A stretch of 64,000 nucleotides of DNA, taken from QWHO01 sp039809865. Its GTDB lineage: Bacteria; Vulcanimicrobiota; Xenobia; Xenobiales; QWHO01. Below, piece after piece: positions 38,730 to 51,800 of this stretch (positions are counted from its first letter, which is position 1; every line of letters starts with the position of its first letter). The stretch lies in NCBI GenBank assembly GCA_039809865.1, contig JBDHVW010000002.1, positions 1 through 64,000 on the forward strand, written 5' to 3'. The notes below the pieces were generated by a model. It ran no database searches. It was not told where the DNA came from and was given only the letters and a program-made list of their open reading frames with translations. The position numbers and the translations under genes were made by a program.

Positions 38730-39571
38730 TAACCCAGACCTCCCCGGCTCTCGCCCGTCAGATAGAGGGTCCCGTCCGGCCCGAACTCCACGTCGCGCGG
38801 CTGGTACGGGTCGGGGCGCAGCGTGGCGAATGGCGCCAGGTCGCTGGTGAAGAGCTCGAGGTCCTGGCCGACCGAATCGACCACCGCGATCAGCCCGTCG
38901 CTCGAGCGGATGGCGAGCCCGCGCGCGTGCTGGAAGGCGCCCTGGCCGTAGAGGCCGGCTTGCGAGCCGTCGGGGTTGAACACGAGGATGTGCCCGAAGT
39001 CGGAGCTCGTGACGTGCAGGCGGCCCTGACCATCCAGGGCCATCCCGCGGGCAAAGCCGAGCTGCGCGGAGCGGAGCTCGCTCTGCAACGTGCCGCCCAG
39101 GTCGAAGATCGCCACGCGGCTGTTCAGGCCATCGCTCACGTAGACCCGGTCGCCGATCACGACGTCCTGGGGGAATCCCATCAGGCCGTCTCCCACCAGG
39201 CCCAGAGCCGTTCCGGTGGCGTCCAGCAGCTGCAGGCGAGCCTGGCCCCGGTCCAACACCCACACGCGGCCCTGGCCGTCCACGGCGGAGGCCACGGGGT
39301 TGACCAGCACCTTGCGGTCGCGGAAGGCCCAGATCTCCTGCCCGTCGGGAGTGAGCTTGCGCACCAGCCCCGTCAGCGGATTGGTCTCGAAAAGATTGCC
39401 CTGGGCATCGAACCGGAACGAACCGGTCAGATCGAACCGCCCGACCTGGGGCAGGCCGGGGTCATTGGGGGCGGCCGGAACGACCGCCACCGGCGCGGCG
39501 GTCTCGTTTCCCCCGCAGCCGGCCAGGAAGGCCGTGACGCCGAGAATTTGCAGGAACTGTCGTCGTTTCAT
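38729..39571 (-). CDS. NHL/beta-propeller lipoprotein
   Basis: A 280-residue exported protein. The N-terminus MKRRQFLQILGVTAFLAGCG has a twin-arginine-like RRQFL and lipobox FLAGC. The mature part is an NHL-type propeller with repeated DGxGRVWVLDRGQARLQLLD, GDRVYVSDGLNSRVAIFD and DGQGRLHVTSSDFGHILVF blades. It probably works as a periplasmic or surface scaffold that may hold the tail-collar protein whose start overlaps its stop. The partner idea is inference. The glucosidase gene starts upstream on the same strand, only five bases before this ATG. Confidence 0.85.
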   Translation of the reverse strand: MKRRQFLQILGVTAFLAGCGGNETAAPVAVVPAAPNDPGLPQVGRFDLTGSFRFDAQGNLFETNPLTGLVRKLTPDGQEIWAFRDRKVLVNPVASAVDGQGRVWVLDRGQARLQLLDATGTALGLVGDGLMGFPQDVVIGDRVYVSDGLNSRVAIFDLGGTLQSELRSAQLGFARGMALDGQGRLHVTSSDFGHILVFNPDGSQAGLYGQGAFQHARGLAIRSSDGLIAVVDSVGQDLELFTSDLAPFATLRPDPYQPRDVEFGPDGTLYLTGESRGGLG

Positions 39572-39576
39572 GCCTC

Positions 39577-42291
<2,715 letters not shown>

Positions 42292-42335
42292 CGAACTGCC
42301 TCCTGAACGACCCCGTTTCGCCCTCGAGGACTGAT

Positions 42336-42743
42336 ATGCTTGCCAACATGAAACGCAACCTCGTGGCCCTGGTCGTGCTCCTGGCGGCGGCCGCCAGCCT
42401 CCACCTGCGCACGGACGACCGCCTCTCCGTCTGCGGCGTCCGCCCGGGCATGACCAGGGCCGAGGTGGAGCGTGTGCTCGACATCCCCAGCGATATCGGT
42501 TGGGGCCGGTGGGAGTATCACCGGCCCCACTCCGGCCCGGGTTGCCATTGCGAGTGCCCGCGGGTGCTGGTGGTCTACGACGCGCACGACGTGGTGAAAA
42601 CCGTCACCGGGCACGAGCTCGACCAGGGTTTCTGGATCGTGGCCCGCGTCGGAGGGCCTCAGCCCCGGTTCGAGTCGCACCAGCCCGGACTCACCATCGC
42701 CGCCGACGGCCCCATCTTTCTCTCAGCGACTTTGACGAGGTGA
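42336..42743 (+). CDS. Exported BamE/SmpA-like small protein, copy 1
   Basis: A 135-residue protein with a signal-like segment (NLVALVVLLAAAASLHL) and no lipobox. The motif VCGVRPGMTRAEVERVLDIP resembles the start of the BamE/SmpA domain (VGMTrxxVxxxLGxP). GAGGA five bases before the ATG at 42336 favours it over the ATG at 42348. The product ends SATLTR, as does the adjacent copy at 42745, so the two are a tandem duplication. It has two extra cysteines (CHCEC). The real role in envelope assembly is not shown. Confidence 0.65.
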   Translation: MLANMKRNLVALVVLLAAAASLHLRTDDRLSVCGVRPGMTRAEVERVLDIPSDIGWGRWEYHRPHSGPGCHCECPRVLVVYDAHDVVKTVTGHELDQGFWIVARVGGPQPRFESHQPGLTIAADGPIFLSATLTR

Positions 42744-42744
42744 C

Positions 42745-43020
42745 ATGAAGCGCAATTTGATCGCCCTGTTTGCCATCCTGGTCGGCGGCAGCCTCATGCC
42801 GCGAATGATTTGCCCGCTGGACGTCTGTGGCGTGCGCCCGGGCATGACGCGGGCTCAGGTCGAGCGGATCCTGGCCCGTAAAGGCGACGCCCTCCCGAGC
42901 GGCCTGCCATGGCTGCTGCGAGAGGGCCGCGCCGAACTCCCGTCCGAGCACCTGACGGTCACCACGGACAGCGATTGCGAGCGCGGCAACGTCTTCCGCG
43001 AAGCGACCCTCACACGCTGA
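42745..43020 (+). CDS. Exported BamE/SmpA-like small protein, copy 2 (shortened)
   Basis: A 91-residue paralogue of the preceding gene, starting one base after its stop. It keeps MKRNLIAL, DVCGVRPGMTRAQVERIL and the EATLTR end, but the middle (about 40 residues, corresponding to GRWEYHRPH through HDVVKT) is missing or replaced. It is either a compact variant or a decaying duplicate. Confidence 0.65.
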   Translation: MKRNLIALFAILVGGSLMPRMICPLDVCGVRPGMTRAQVERILARKGDALPSGLPWLLREGRAELPSEHLTVTTDSDCERGNVFREATLTR

Positions 43021-43040
43021 CGCGGGTTTAGCCGTTTCTC

Positions 43041-43069
43041 CTGTCGACTGTAAACTGTCGACTGTCGAC
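43041..43069. repeat. Short CTGTCGACTGT repeat cluster
   Basis: CTGTCGACTGT and ACTGTCGAC units overlap over about 29 bp in the gap between the BamE-like copy and the 3' end of eno. The run is partly self-complementary (GTCGAC). Its role is unknown; no terminator U-tract follows. Confidence 0.5.
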
Positions 43070-43082
43070 CCCCCCCGGGCGT

Positions 43083-44399
43083 TTACACGGTCACCGGCGT
43101 CAGCTCGCTCACGCTGCTGAACGCCGCGCGTCCCGCGTAGCGGGCCGACGGACCGAGCTGGTCCTCGATGCGCAGCAGTTGGTTGTATTTCGCGATCCTG
43201 TCCGAGCGCGACAGCGAGCCGGTCTTGATCTGACCCGCGTTGGTGGCCACCGCGAGATCGGCGATGAAGGCGTCCTCGGTCTCGCCCGAGCGGTGCGAGA
43301 TGATGCTCGTATACCCGGCGCGGCGGCCCATGTCGATGCAGCGCAGGGTCTCGGTCAGGGTGCCGATCTGGTTCACCTTGATCAGGATCGAGTTGCCCAC
43401 GCCCTCTTCGATGCCCCGACGCAGGCGCGACACGTTGGTCACGAACAGGTCGTCGCCCACCAGCTGCAGGCGGCGGCCCAGCACCTTGGTCAGCTTGGTC
43501 CAGCCGGCCCAGTCGTCCTCGGCCAGGCCGTCCTCGATGCTGACGATCGGGTAGCGCTCGAGCCAGCCGCGATAGAGCTCCACCATCTGGTCGGAGGTCT
43601 TCTTCTCGTTGGTGCTCTTGGCGAAGATGTACTTGCCCTTCTCATAGAACTCCGAGGCGGCCACGTCCAGCGCCAGGGCGATCTCGTTGCCGGGGGTGTA
43701 GCCGGCCTTCTGGATGGCTTCGATGATGACGTCGAGCGCTTCACCGTTGGACTTGAGGTTGGGCGCAAAGCCCCCCTCGTCGCCCACGCCCGTGAAATGG
43801 CCCTTGCCCTTGAGGATCTTCTTGAGCGCATGGAACACCTCGGCGCCCATCCGCAGACCCTCGCTGAACGTCTCCGCGCCCAGCGGCACGATCATGAACT
43901 CCTGGAAGTCGAGCGAGTTGTCCGCGTGCTGACCGCCGTTGATGATGTTCATCATGGGCACGGGCAACATGTGGGCGAACGGGCCCCCCAGGTACTGGAA
44001 GAGCGGCTGCCCCAGGTGGTTGGCGGCGGCGCGCGCGCAGGCCAGGGAGACGCCCAGGATGGCGTTGGCGCCCAGCTTGGCTTTGTTCTCGGTGCCATCC
44101 AGGTCGAGCATGAGCTGGTCGATGCCCATCTGGTCCAGGGCGCTCACGCCCAGGATCTCCGGGCCGATGTTCTCGTTGACGTTCTCGACGGCTTTCAGCA
44201 CGCCCTTGCCGAGGTAGCGCGCCGGGTCCTCGTCGCGCAGCTCGAGAGCTTCGTGCGAGCCGGTGGAGGCTCCCGAGGGCACGCAAGCCCGGCCGGTCGC
44301 GCCGGAGGCCAGCTCGAGCTCGACCTCCACGGTGGGATTCCCGCGGGAATCCAGGATCTGACGTCCGTGACAGCTGACGATCTCGCTCAATTCACTCAT
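43083..44399 (-). CDS. eno: Enolase
   Basis: A 438-residue glycolytic enzyme converting 2-phosphoglycerate to phosphoenolpyruvate. Seen are GRQILDSRGNPTVEVEL, VPSGASTGSHEALELRD, GANAILGVSLACARAAA, MNIINGGQHADNSLDFQEFM, VGDEGGFAPNL, SIEDGLAEDDW, and ILIKVNQIGTLTETLRCIDM with SHRSGETED. AGAGGAAC precedes the ATG. It is the last gene of the minus-strand run starting with the parvulin and giant adhesin; the gap to the DUF47 gene is 45 bp. Confidence 0.98.
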   Translation of the reverse strand: MSELSEIVSCHGRQILDSRGNPTVEVELELASGATGRACVPSGASTGSHEALELRDEDPARYLGKGVLKAVENVNENIGPEILGVSALDQMGIDQLMLDLDGTENKAKLGANAILGVSLACARAAANHLGQPLFQYLGGPFAHMLPVPMMNIINGGQHADNSLDFQEFMIVPLGAETFSEGLRMGAEVFHALKKILKGKGHFTGVGDEGGFAPNLKSNGEALDVIIEAIQKAGYTPGNEIALALDVAASEFYEKGKYIFAKSTNEKKTSDQMVELYRGWLERYPIVSIEDGLAEDDWAGWTKLTKVLGRRLQLVGDDLFVTNVSRLRRGIEEGVGNSILIKVNQIGTLTETLRCIDMGRRAGYTSIISHRSGETEDAFIADLAVATNAGQIKTGSLSRSDRIAKYNQLLRIEDQLGPSARYAGRAAFSSVSELTPVTV

Positions 44400-44444
44400 G
44401 CTTTGTTCCTCTTTCTGGCGGCTCCCGGCCGGCGACTCCCGTAT

Positions 44445-45071
44445 CTAGGCGTGCTTGATAATGACGCCCTCGACCACGTCGAAGACGTCTTCGAATCTGT
44501 CCACGGCATCCTCGACGTTCTCGAGGATCTCTTTCCACTTGATCAGCATGACCACGTCGGGCACCTCCTGGCAGCCCTTGAACAGGTCCGCCACGGCCTG
44601 GCGACTGACATCGTCCCCCTGGGTCTCGAACTCGTGCATCTTCTCGCGCAGGTCGGCGATGTCGGTGAACGTGGGCAGCCGCTTGATTCCCTGCTGCAGC
44701 ACGTTGGCGCAATTTTGCATGATCTCGGCCATCCGCGAGAGCGCCGGGCGTGTGCCGTCCACACCGAACCAGCGCATGCGCTGGGTGCACTTCTGCACCA
44801 GGTCCAGGATGTCGTCCATCCGGCTGCCGATCATGTGGATATCCTCGCGGTCGATCGGCGTCACGAACGTGCGCGCCAACCGGGCCGTCAGGTCGTGGAA
44901 CAGGTGGTCGCCCTGGTTTTCGACCTCGTCGATTCCGGCATACTTGCGCTCGACCTCGCTCCAGTCATCGGCTAACGCGCGGAAACGCTTGCACATCTCC
45001 ACGATCAGGTCGGCCTGCTGTTGGAAGAGGTCGAAAAACTTGGGATCCTCGGGAAAAAGGCTGAACTTCAT
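44445..45071 (-). CDS. DUF47 / PhoU-like protein
   Basis: A 208-residue all-helical protein of the DUF47 family (PhoU-like fold). It has FDLFQQQADLIVEMCKRF, EVENQGDHLFHDLTARLART and FVTPIDREDIHMIGSRMDDI. MHEFETQGDDVSRQAVADLF follows, then KEILENVEDAVDRFEDVFDV. The ENQGD and ETQGDD acid clusters are where the family binds metal. DUF47 usually partners a Pit-type phosphate transporter in the same operon; none is here. It lies 21 bp after mazG. Confidence 0.9.
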   Translation of the reverse strand: MKFSLFPEDPKFFDLFQQQADLIVEMCKRFRALADDWSEVERKYAGIDEVENQGDHLFHDLTARLARTFVTPIDREDIHMIGSRMDDILDLVQKCTQRMRWFGVDGTRPALSRMAEIMQNCANVLQQGIKRLPTFTDIADLREKMHEFETQGDDVSRQAVADLFKGCQEVPDVVMLIKWKEILENVEDAVDRFEDVFDVVEGVIIKHA

Positions 45072-45092
45072 CGGCGCAGCGCGATTTCGAGT

Positions 45093-45890
45093 TTACCCAG
45101 ACTGATCCTGCCCCCGCCAGCGACGCAACAGTTCTTCGGGCGCTAATCCGGCCAGGGGCCCCTGCGCCTCCATGGCCCGAAAGCGGTCCGAGAACTTGCG
45201 TACCGTGCGCCGCAGGGCCGTCTCGGGGTTTACCCCCAGCTTGCGCGCGGCCGAGACCGTGGCAAACAAGAGATCCCCGATCTCCTCCTCGGCCTGATCG
45301 TGCGAGGCAGCGCCTCGAACCTCTTCCAGCTCCTCGGAGATCTTGGCCAGGGCGGCGGTCACGTCGGGCCAGTCGAAGCCGACGTCGGCCGCCCGCCCCT
45401 GCACGCGCTCGGACTGCAAAAGCGCCGGCAAAGCTTTGGGAATGCCGTCCAGCAGCGACTCGCGCTTGCTGGCACCCTTCTCGGCCAGCTTGATCTGCTC
45501 CCAGCGCTGCAGGACCTCGCTGGAAGTCCCCAGCGCGGCCGCATCCCCGAAGACGTGGGGGTGCCGCCGGATCATCTTCTCATTGATGGCGCGGCAGACG
45601 CCGTCCGCGTCGAAACGGCCTTCCTCGTTGGCCAGCTGGGCATGAAAGACGATCTGCAGCATGACGTCGCCCAGCTCCTCGCGCATGCGCTCGAAGTCCA
45701 GCGCCTCGATGGCCTCCACGGCCTCGTAGGCTTCCTCCTCCAGGTAGCGCGTGAGCGTGAGGTGCGTCTGCTCGAGGTCCCACGGGCAGCCATTCTCCGA
45801 GCGGAGCTCGGCCATGATGGCCACCAGCTGGTCGAACGGCCGCAGCTGCTCGAACTCGGGCGTTCCCGGCCTAAGGGACGACGACGCCAT
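45093..45890 (-). CDS. mazG: Nucleoside triphosphate pyrophosphohydrolase MazG
   Basis: A 265-residue two-domain MazG. The first domain has CPWDLEQTHLTLTRYLEEEAYEAVEAI and EELGDVMLQIVFHAQLA (EExxE..ExxD metal motifs). The second has ISEELEEVRGA and EEEIGDLLFATVSAARKL. It hydrolyses (d)NTPs to NMPs and pyrophosphate, a house-cleaning and stress role. The ATG overlaps the 3' end of the giant adhesin gene by 20 bp, so translation may be coupled to it. Confidence 0.95.
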   Translation of the reverse strand: MASSSLRPGTPEFEQLRPFDQLVAIMAELRSENGCPWDLEQTHLTLTRYLEEEAYEAVEAIEALDFERMREELGDVMLQIVFHAQLANEEGRFDADGVCRAINEKMIRRHPHVFGDAAALGTSSEVLQRWEQIKLAEKGASKRESLLDGIPKALPALLQSERVQGRAADVGFDWPDVTAALAKISEELEEVRGAASHDQAEEEIGDLLFATVSAARKLGVNPETALRRTVRKFSDRFRAMEAQGPLAGLAPEELLRRWRGQDQSG

Positions 45891-48800
45891 TGAAGAGCAC
45901 CGAGCCCGGCGGGCTGTTGAGCTTGATCAGAGTATTGCTGGGGCTGACGACGCCGTTGATCTGGATCGAAACCCCGTTCACCTGACCGGTGGCGAGCACG
46001 CTCAGCGTGGCGTTCGTCATGCTGACCTCGATGGCCGTGTCGGTGGTCGTTCCGATCACGCCCATGTTGGCCCGGAACTCGGAGTTCCCGCCCGCGGTGA
46101 CGTCGTTCCCGACATCGAAGGCAGCCACCTCGGCGATGGACTTGCCCGAGGTGAGGAAGACTCCGTCCGCGGCCCGCACGTCGTTGACCTTGATCGAGCC
46201 CGTGCTGGTCAGGCGCTGGTCGCTGCCGGTGCCGCCCGCGATCGAGTGGGTCCCGATCATGGTGCCCACGCCCGTGATGTTGATTTCGCCGTTGGCGGTG
46301 GCGACGTTATTGAGGTTGATGTTGCCGGCCGTATCCGCCAGGTAGAGGTTGCCCGTGCCGGTGATACTGGCGTTCAGGATCTTGGTGTCCACCTCGACCG
46401 CGTTGACCAGGACGTTGTTGCCCACGCCCGTCACCGCGGTGATGTTGAGCACGTTGCAAGTCAGATCCCGCGTCGTGTCCTGGGTGGTCTCGAAGATGTT
46501 TCCGGCCGAGTTCAGCGTGATGAAGTTCGACTTGGCCTCGACCACGCCCAGGCGGATGTCCCCCGCCGTGATCGTGGTCAAGACCACGTTACCGGTGCCG
46601 TTGGCCGCCACATCGGTCAGCACCAGGTTGGCCCCCGTGGCGGCCAGGGTGATGTCGCCGTTGTTCGTCACGGCCCTGGTCACGATAAAGTTGCCGGCCG
46701 TGTCGGTCAGGAAGATGTCGCCGACGCCACTGACGTTGAGCAGGATGGCGGTCACGGTATCGGTCTCGAGCGTGCCCGCCATGCCGATGCCGGTCGCTGC
46801 GTCGAGGTTGATCGAGCTGGAGGTGATGTCCGCCCCCACGTCATTGCCCAGCTCTTCGATGGTGCCGGCCGCTTTGATCAAGACCTGGTTGCCCACGGCC
46901 TGCACGTTGCCCACCCGGACGTTGCCCAGGGCATTGCTGACCAGGGTCAGGTTGGCGTTGCCGCCCACCGAGGCGGCGGTCACGTCCAGGGTCGCGTTGT
47001 TGGTGCTCAGGCGAATCTCGCCGTCGGCCGTGGTGGCGTTCGTCACCGTGACGCCACCGGTGGCGTCGTTGAGGGCGATGCGGCCCACGCCCGTATTGGT
47101 GGCCGTGAGCGTGGTGGCGTCCACTTTCAGCAAGGCCGCCGCGCCCGTTCCGGTGACGCTGGTCAGGTTGATGATGGGTGCCACCATGTCGGCGGTGCTG
47201 TCCACACCCGACTCTTCGATGGCGCCGGCCGAGTTGACGGTGATCGTATCGACCGCGTTGACCAGGTTGGTGAGGACGTTGCCGCTGGTGATGGTGGTCA
47301 GGAAGACGTCGGCACCCGTGCCGGCGGCGTTCACGTTGGTCAGAGCCAGATCGCCCCCGGTGGCCGTTAGCGAGATGCTGCCGTTGGTCGTGGTGGCGCT
47401 GGTGACCGTCACGCCGCCGTTGCGATCGTTCAGGTCGATCTCGCCGGCTCCGGTGACCGTGGCCGTCAGGTTGACGGCGCCGATCTCCAGGGTGTCGGGC
47501 ACCCCGAGGCCGGTGGCCGCGATCAGGGTGAGGTTGTTGGTGGTGACGTCGCTCGTGGCGTCGTTGCCCGATTCGTTGATCTGGCCGGCCGAGTTGACGG
47601 TGATGGAATCGCCCGAGGCCGTGACGGCGCCCAGCAGCACGTTGCCCGAGACGGTGTCGGTCAGAGTGATGTTGCGGCCCGTGCCGCCGGCCGTGAGGGT
47701 CTGGGCGTCCAGGTTGCCCGTGTCGGTCACGATGGCGATCGCGCCGTCGTTGGTGGTCAGAGACGTCACGGTAAGGCCGCCGCCATCGGTGACGAACACG
47801 CCGCCCACACCCGTGACATCGCCGTCCAGGGTCGTGATCGCGACCTCGAGAGTGCTGGCCACGCCCGCGCCGCTGACGGCGTTCAGGGTCAGGCCGTTGG
47901 AGGTCACGTCCACCGCCGCGTCGGCCGTGTTCTCCTCGATGGAGCCGGCCGAATTGATGATGACGTTGTCGGTGGTCGCGGTGATCGCGCCCAACAGCAC
48001 GTTGCCCGAAGTGGTCGTGGACAGGTTGACGTTGGCCACTCCACCCGCGGTGACGATCTGAGCGTCCAGGTTGCCGCCAACGGCGCCCAGCGAGATGGCG
48101 CCCGCGACGGAGGTGGCCGAGGTGACCACCAGGCCGCCCGCGGTGTCCAGCAGATCGATCGCACCATTCACCGTGGTGGCCGCCGTGAGGCTGCTGGTGG
48201 CGTTGATCTCGAGCGTGCCGGTGGAGCCGATGCCCGAGGCCGAGCTCAGGGAGAGCGTGGCGCCGGTGATATCGGAACCCGCGTCGGAGCCACTCTCGTT
48301 GATGGCGGCCGCGGCGTTGAGCGTGACCAGGTCGGCGGCGCTGACGAGGCCCGCCAGGATGTCGCTGCCCGAGCCGGTGGCGGTAATGCTCACGTCGTTT
48401 CCAGCTCCGCCGGCCACGACGTTCACCGCGTCCAGATCGGCTCCATTGCTCAGCGTGATCGAGCCGTTGCCAGTGGTGGCATTGGTCACGGTCAGTGCCA
48501 GGACGCCCGTCTGGGCGTAGGTCAGGGTGCCCGCCCCGGTGATCTGGGCGTTGAGGGTGCTGGCGGCCGTGGGAGCGTTGGTCAGGTTCAGGTTGCCCGC
48601 GGCCGTGGTGGCGGTGACCAGGTTGCCCACGACCTCCAGAGTGCCGGCCGCGCCGATGCCCGTCGCCGCCGTGAGGACCAGGGTGTCCGCCGTCAGGTCG
48701 GCCGGGACGTCGGGGGTGTTCTCCTCGATGGCGCCCGCCGCCGTGATCGTAATCTGGTCCGCTGCCGCGGTGACCTGGTTGACGGTGACGTCGCCCGAGC

Positions 48801-51800
48801 CCGTGGTGGACAGGGTGATGTCGCCCGTGCCGCCCGCGGTCACGGTGGCCGCCGCCAGGGTGCCGCCCGCGGCGCTCAGGGTGACGCTGCCGTCCTGGGT
48901 CGTGGCGGAGGTGACCACCAGACCGCCCGCGGTATCGGCCAGGTGGATACCGCCCGACACGCTGGCCGTGGCATTGGTCAGCGTGGTGGCATCGATCTCC
49001 ACCGCACCGCCCCCGCCGATTCCGGTGGTGCTGGTCACGGCCAGGTTGGCGGAGGTGATATCCGCGGCCCCGTCGGCGCCGAGCTCGTCCACCGAGCCGC
49101 CCGCGGTCAGCGTCACGGTGTCACCCGCGGCCGTGATCTGGCCGACGAAGAGGTCGCTGGTCGCCCCGGTCGAGGTGACGCTGACGTTCTGCACGCCGCC
49201 TGCCACGATCGAGGGAAGCTGGATATCGTTGTTGGAGCTGACCGTGACGGAACCGTCCACGGTGGACGCGGTGACGTTCAGGATTCCGGTGGCGGTCTGC
49301 GTCAGGGTGATGCTGCCCAATCCGGTGGTCACGGCCAGGTTGGCCGTGGTCGCCGTGCCCGTGTTGGCGATAGTGAGGTTGCCCGATTGCGTGGTGGCGT
49401 TCAGCGAGTCGCCCTGCGTCTCCAGCGCCAGGCCGGGGCCGACGCCCACGCCGCTGACCGCCGTCAGGGTCATGGCGTTGGCGATCAGGTCGGCCGACGG
49501 GTCGCCGGTCGACTCGTCGATGGTGCCCGCGGAGGTGACCGTGGCGGTGCCGCCGTTGGCCGTGACGGCGCCCACCAGGATGGAGCCCGAGGTCAGGGTC
49601 GTCAGGGTGACATCCCCGTTCACCGCCCCCCCGGCGGTCACGGTGGTGGCCGTCAGGGTGCCGCCGCTCACACTCAGATTGATGGCTCCGTCTGCGGTGG
49701 TAGCGCTGTTCACGGTCAGGCCGCCCACGTCGGTCAGGATGAGGTTGCCCGCCCCGGTTACGCTGGCGGTCGCGGTCGTGGCGGCCAGCTCGGTGTTGAT
49801 GCCGTCGACCGAGGTCAGGGTGACCGCGGCTCCGCTGATGTCGGCACCCGCGTGCACCAGGGAGTCGATGGAGCCGGCCGAGGTGATGGTGACGTTGTCG
49901 CCGGTGGCATCCACGTTGGCTACCAGCACGTCGCCCGAGGTGGTGGTGCTGAGGATGACGTTGGACGTGGCCCCGTTCGCGACCAGGTTCGTCAGGGTCA
50001 GGTTGCCGCCGTCGGTGGTGAGCGTGATGGCGCCGCCACCGGTGGTGGCATTGGTGACCGTCAGCCCGCCCGACAGGTCGGCGATGTTGATGCTGCCAGT
50101 GGTGACCACCACGCTCAAGTTGGTGACGGCCACCTCGAGGGCTCCGGGCAGGTTGCCCACCGAGGAGCCGGCGGTCAGGTCGGCGGTCGCGGCCGTGATG
50201 TCGGCGCCCACGTCGCCGGCTCCCGTCTCGTTGATGGAGCCGAACGAGCTCAAGATGACGGAGTTGCCCACGGCCGACACGTTGTCGAGCGTCAGCGCGC
50301 CCGAGCCGGTGTTGATCAGCGTGAGGTTGCCGCCCGCCGCGGTGGCGGTGGTCACGGTCAGGGCGCCGCCGGTGGCCTGGATCGAAAGGGCGCCGGCCGA
50401 CGTCGAGGCCGCCGTCACCGTGAGGCCGCCGGTAATGTCGTTGAGGTTGATCAAGCCGCCCGCGGTGGCGTTCGTCAGGGTGGTGAGGCTGACATCCAGC
50501 ACGTCGCCTGCCGCTCCGATCGTCGTAGCCGCCTGCAGCGTGGCGCTGAGGGCGGTCAGCTCGGCGCCCGGGTCATCGGGCGACTCGAGGATGGCGCCGG
50601 CCGAGGTCAGCGTGGCGGCGCCGGTGGCCGCGGCCGTGCCCAGCACGATGTTGCCCGAGGTTTGGGTGGTAAGAGTGAGGTTGCGGGCGCTGCCCGCCGC
50701 GTTCAGGCTCACGGCGTTGAGATCGCCGCCGCTGGTGCTCAGGGTGATGTCGCCGTTGCTGGCCGAGGCGTTGGTGACGTTCAGGCCGCCCCCGGTGTCC
50801 TGCACGTTGATGGCCAGGGTCGAGGTGGCTGCGAGGTTGACGGCGGTGACCTCCAACTGGCCGGCCGCGCCGATTCCGCCGCTGCTGGCGGTGAGGGCCA
50901 GCGAGGTGGCGTTCAGGTCGGCTCCGGCGTCGGCCCCGCTCTCGTCGATCAGGGTGGCCGAGCTGAGGGTGATCGTATCGCCCAGGGCCTGGACGTCATC
51001 CACCAGGATGCCTCCGCTGTTCAGCGTGGTCAGGGTGACGTTGCCGACCCCGCCGCCGGTGCTGGCGCGCACCAGCGTGGCGGTCAGGTTGCCGGTGGTG
51101 GCCGTCACGTTGATGTTGCCCAGCACGGTCTCGACGTCGGTCAGCACCAGGCCGCCCGTGGTATCGGCCAGGCTGATCGCGCCCGTGCCGCTGACGAGCG
51201 CCGTCAACGAGGTGCCCTGCACCTCGAGGGCATCGACCGTGCCGATGCCCGTGGCCGCGTTGAAGGTCAGGTTGGTGCCGGTCACGTCGGCCGTGCCATC
51301 CACGACCGCCAGCTCCTCGATGCTCCCGGCGGAGGTCAGCAGAACCTCGTCGGCCGAGGTCACGTTGCCGACCGAGAGCGTGCCCGAGCCGATGGTGCTG
51401 AGCCGGATGTCCCGCGAGGCTCCGGACGAGGTCACGGTGGTGGCGTTCAGGGCGCCGCCCGCCGCGCTGATGTCGATGTCACCGTTGGTAGCGGTCACCG
51501 TGGTGAGGGCCAGGCCGCCGGACAGGTCGTCCAGGCTGATGTTGCCAGCCGTCGCGGTGGCGCTGGTGAGGGTGGTCACGTCGATCTCGAGGTCACCCGC
51601 GGCTCCGATGCCGGTAGCGCTCGAGATCGAGAGGCTGACCGCGGTCAGGTCGGCCGTGCCGTCCGTGCCGGCCTCGTCCACGGCGCCCACCGAGGTGATG
51701 GCGATGTTTCCGCCCGTGGTGACGCTGTTCACCAGCACGTTGCCGGCGGGGGCGCCGGTCGTGCTGAGCGTGACGAGACCGTTGGTGCCGGCGCTCACGC

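Noticed and set aside
37983..39263. 426-codon version of the tail-collar gene
   Set aside because: Its first 178 codons are antiphase shadow of the NHL lipoprotein; the ATG at 38729 overlaps that gene stop and begins the collar domain.
37983..39571. Prophage or tailocin
   Set aside because: Only one collar-like gene is present, with no baseplate, sheath, portal, capsid or lysis genes around it.
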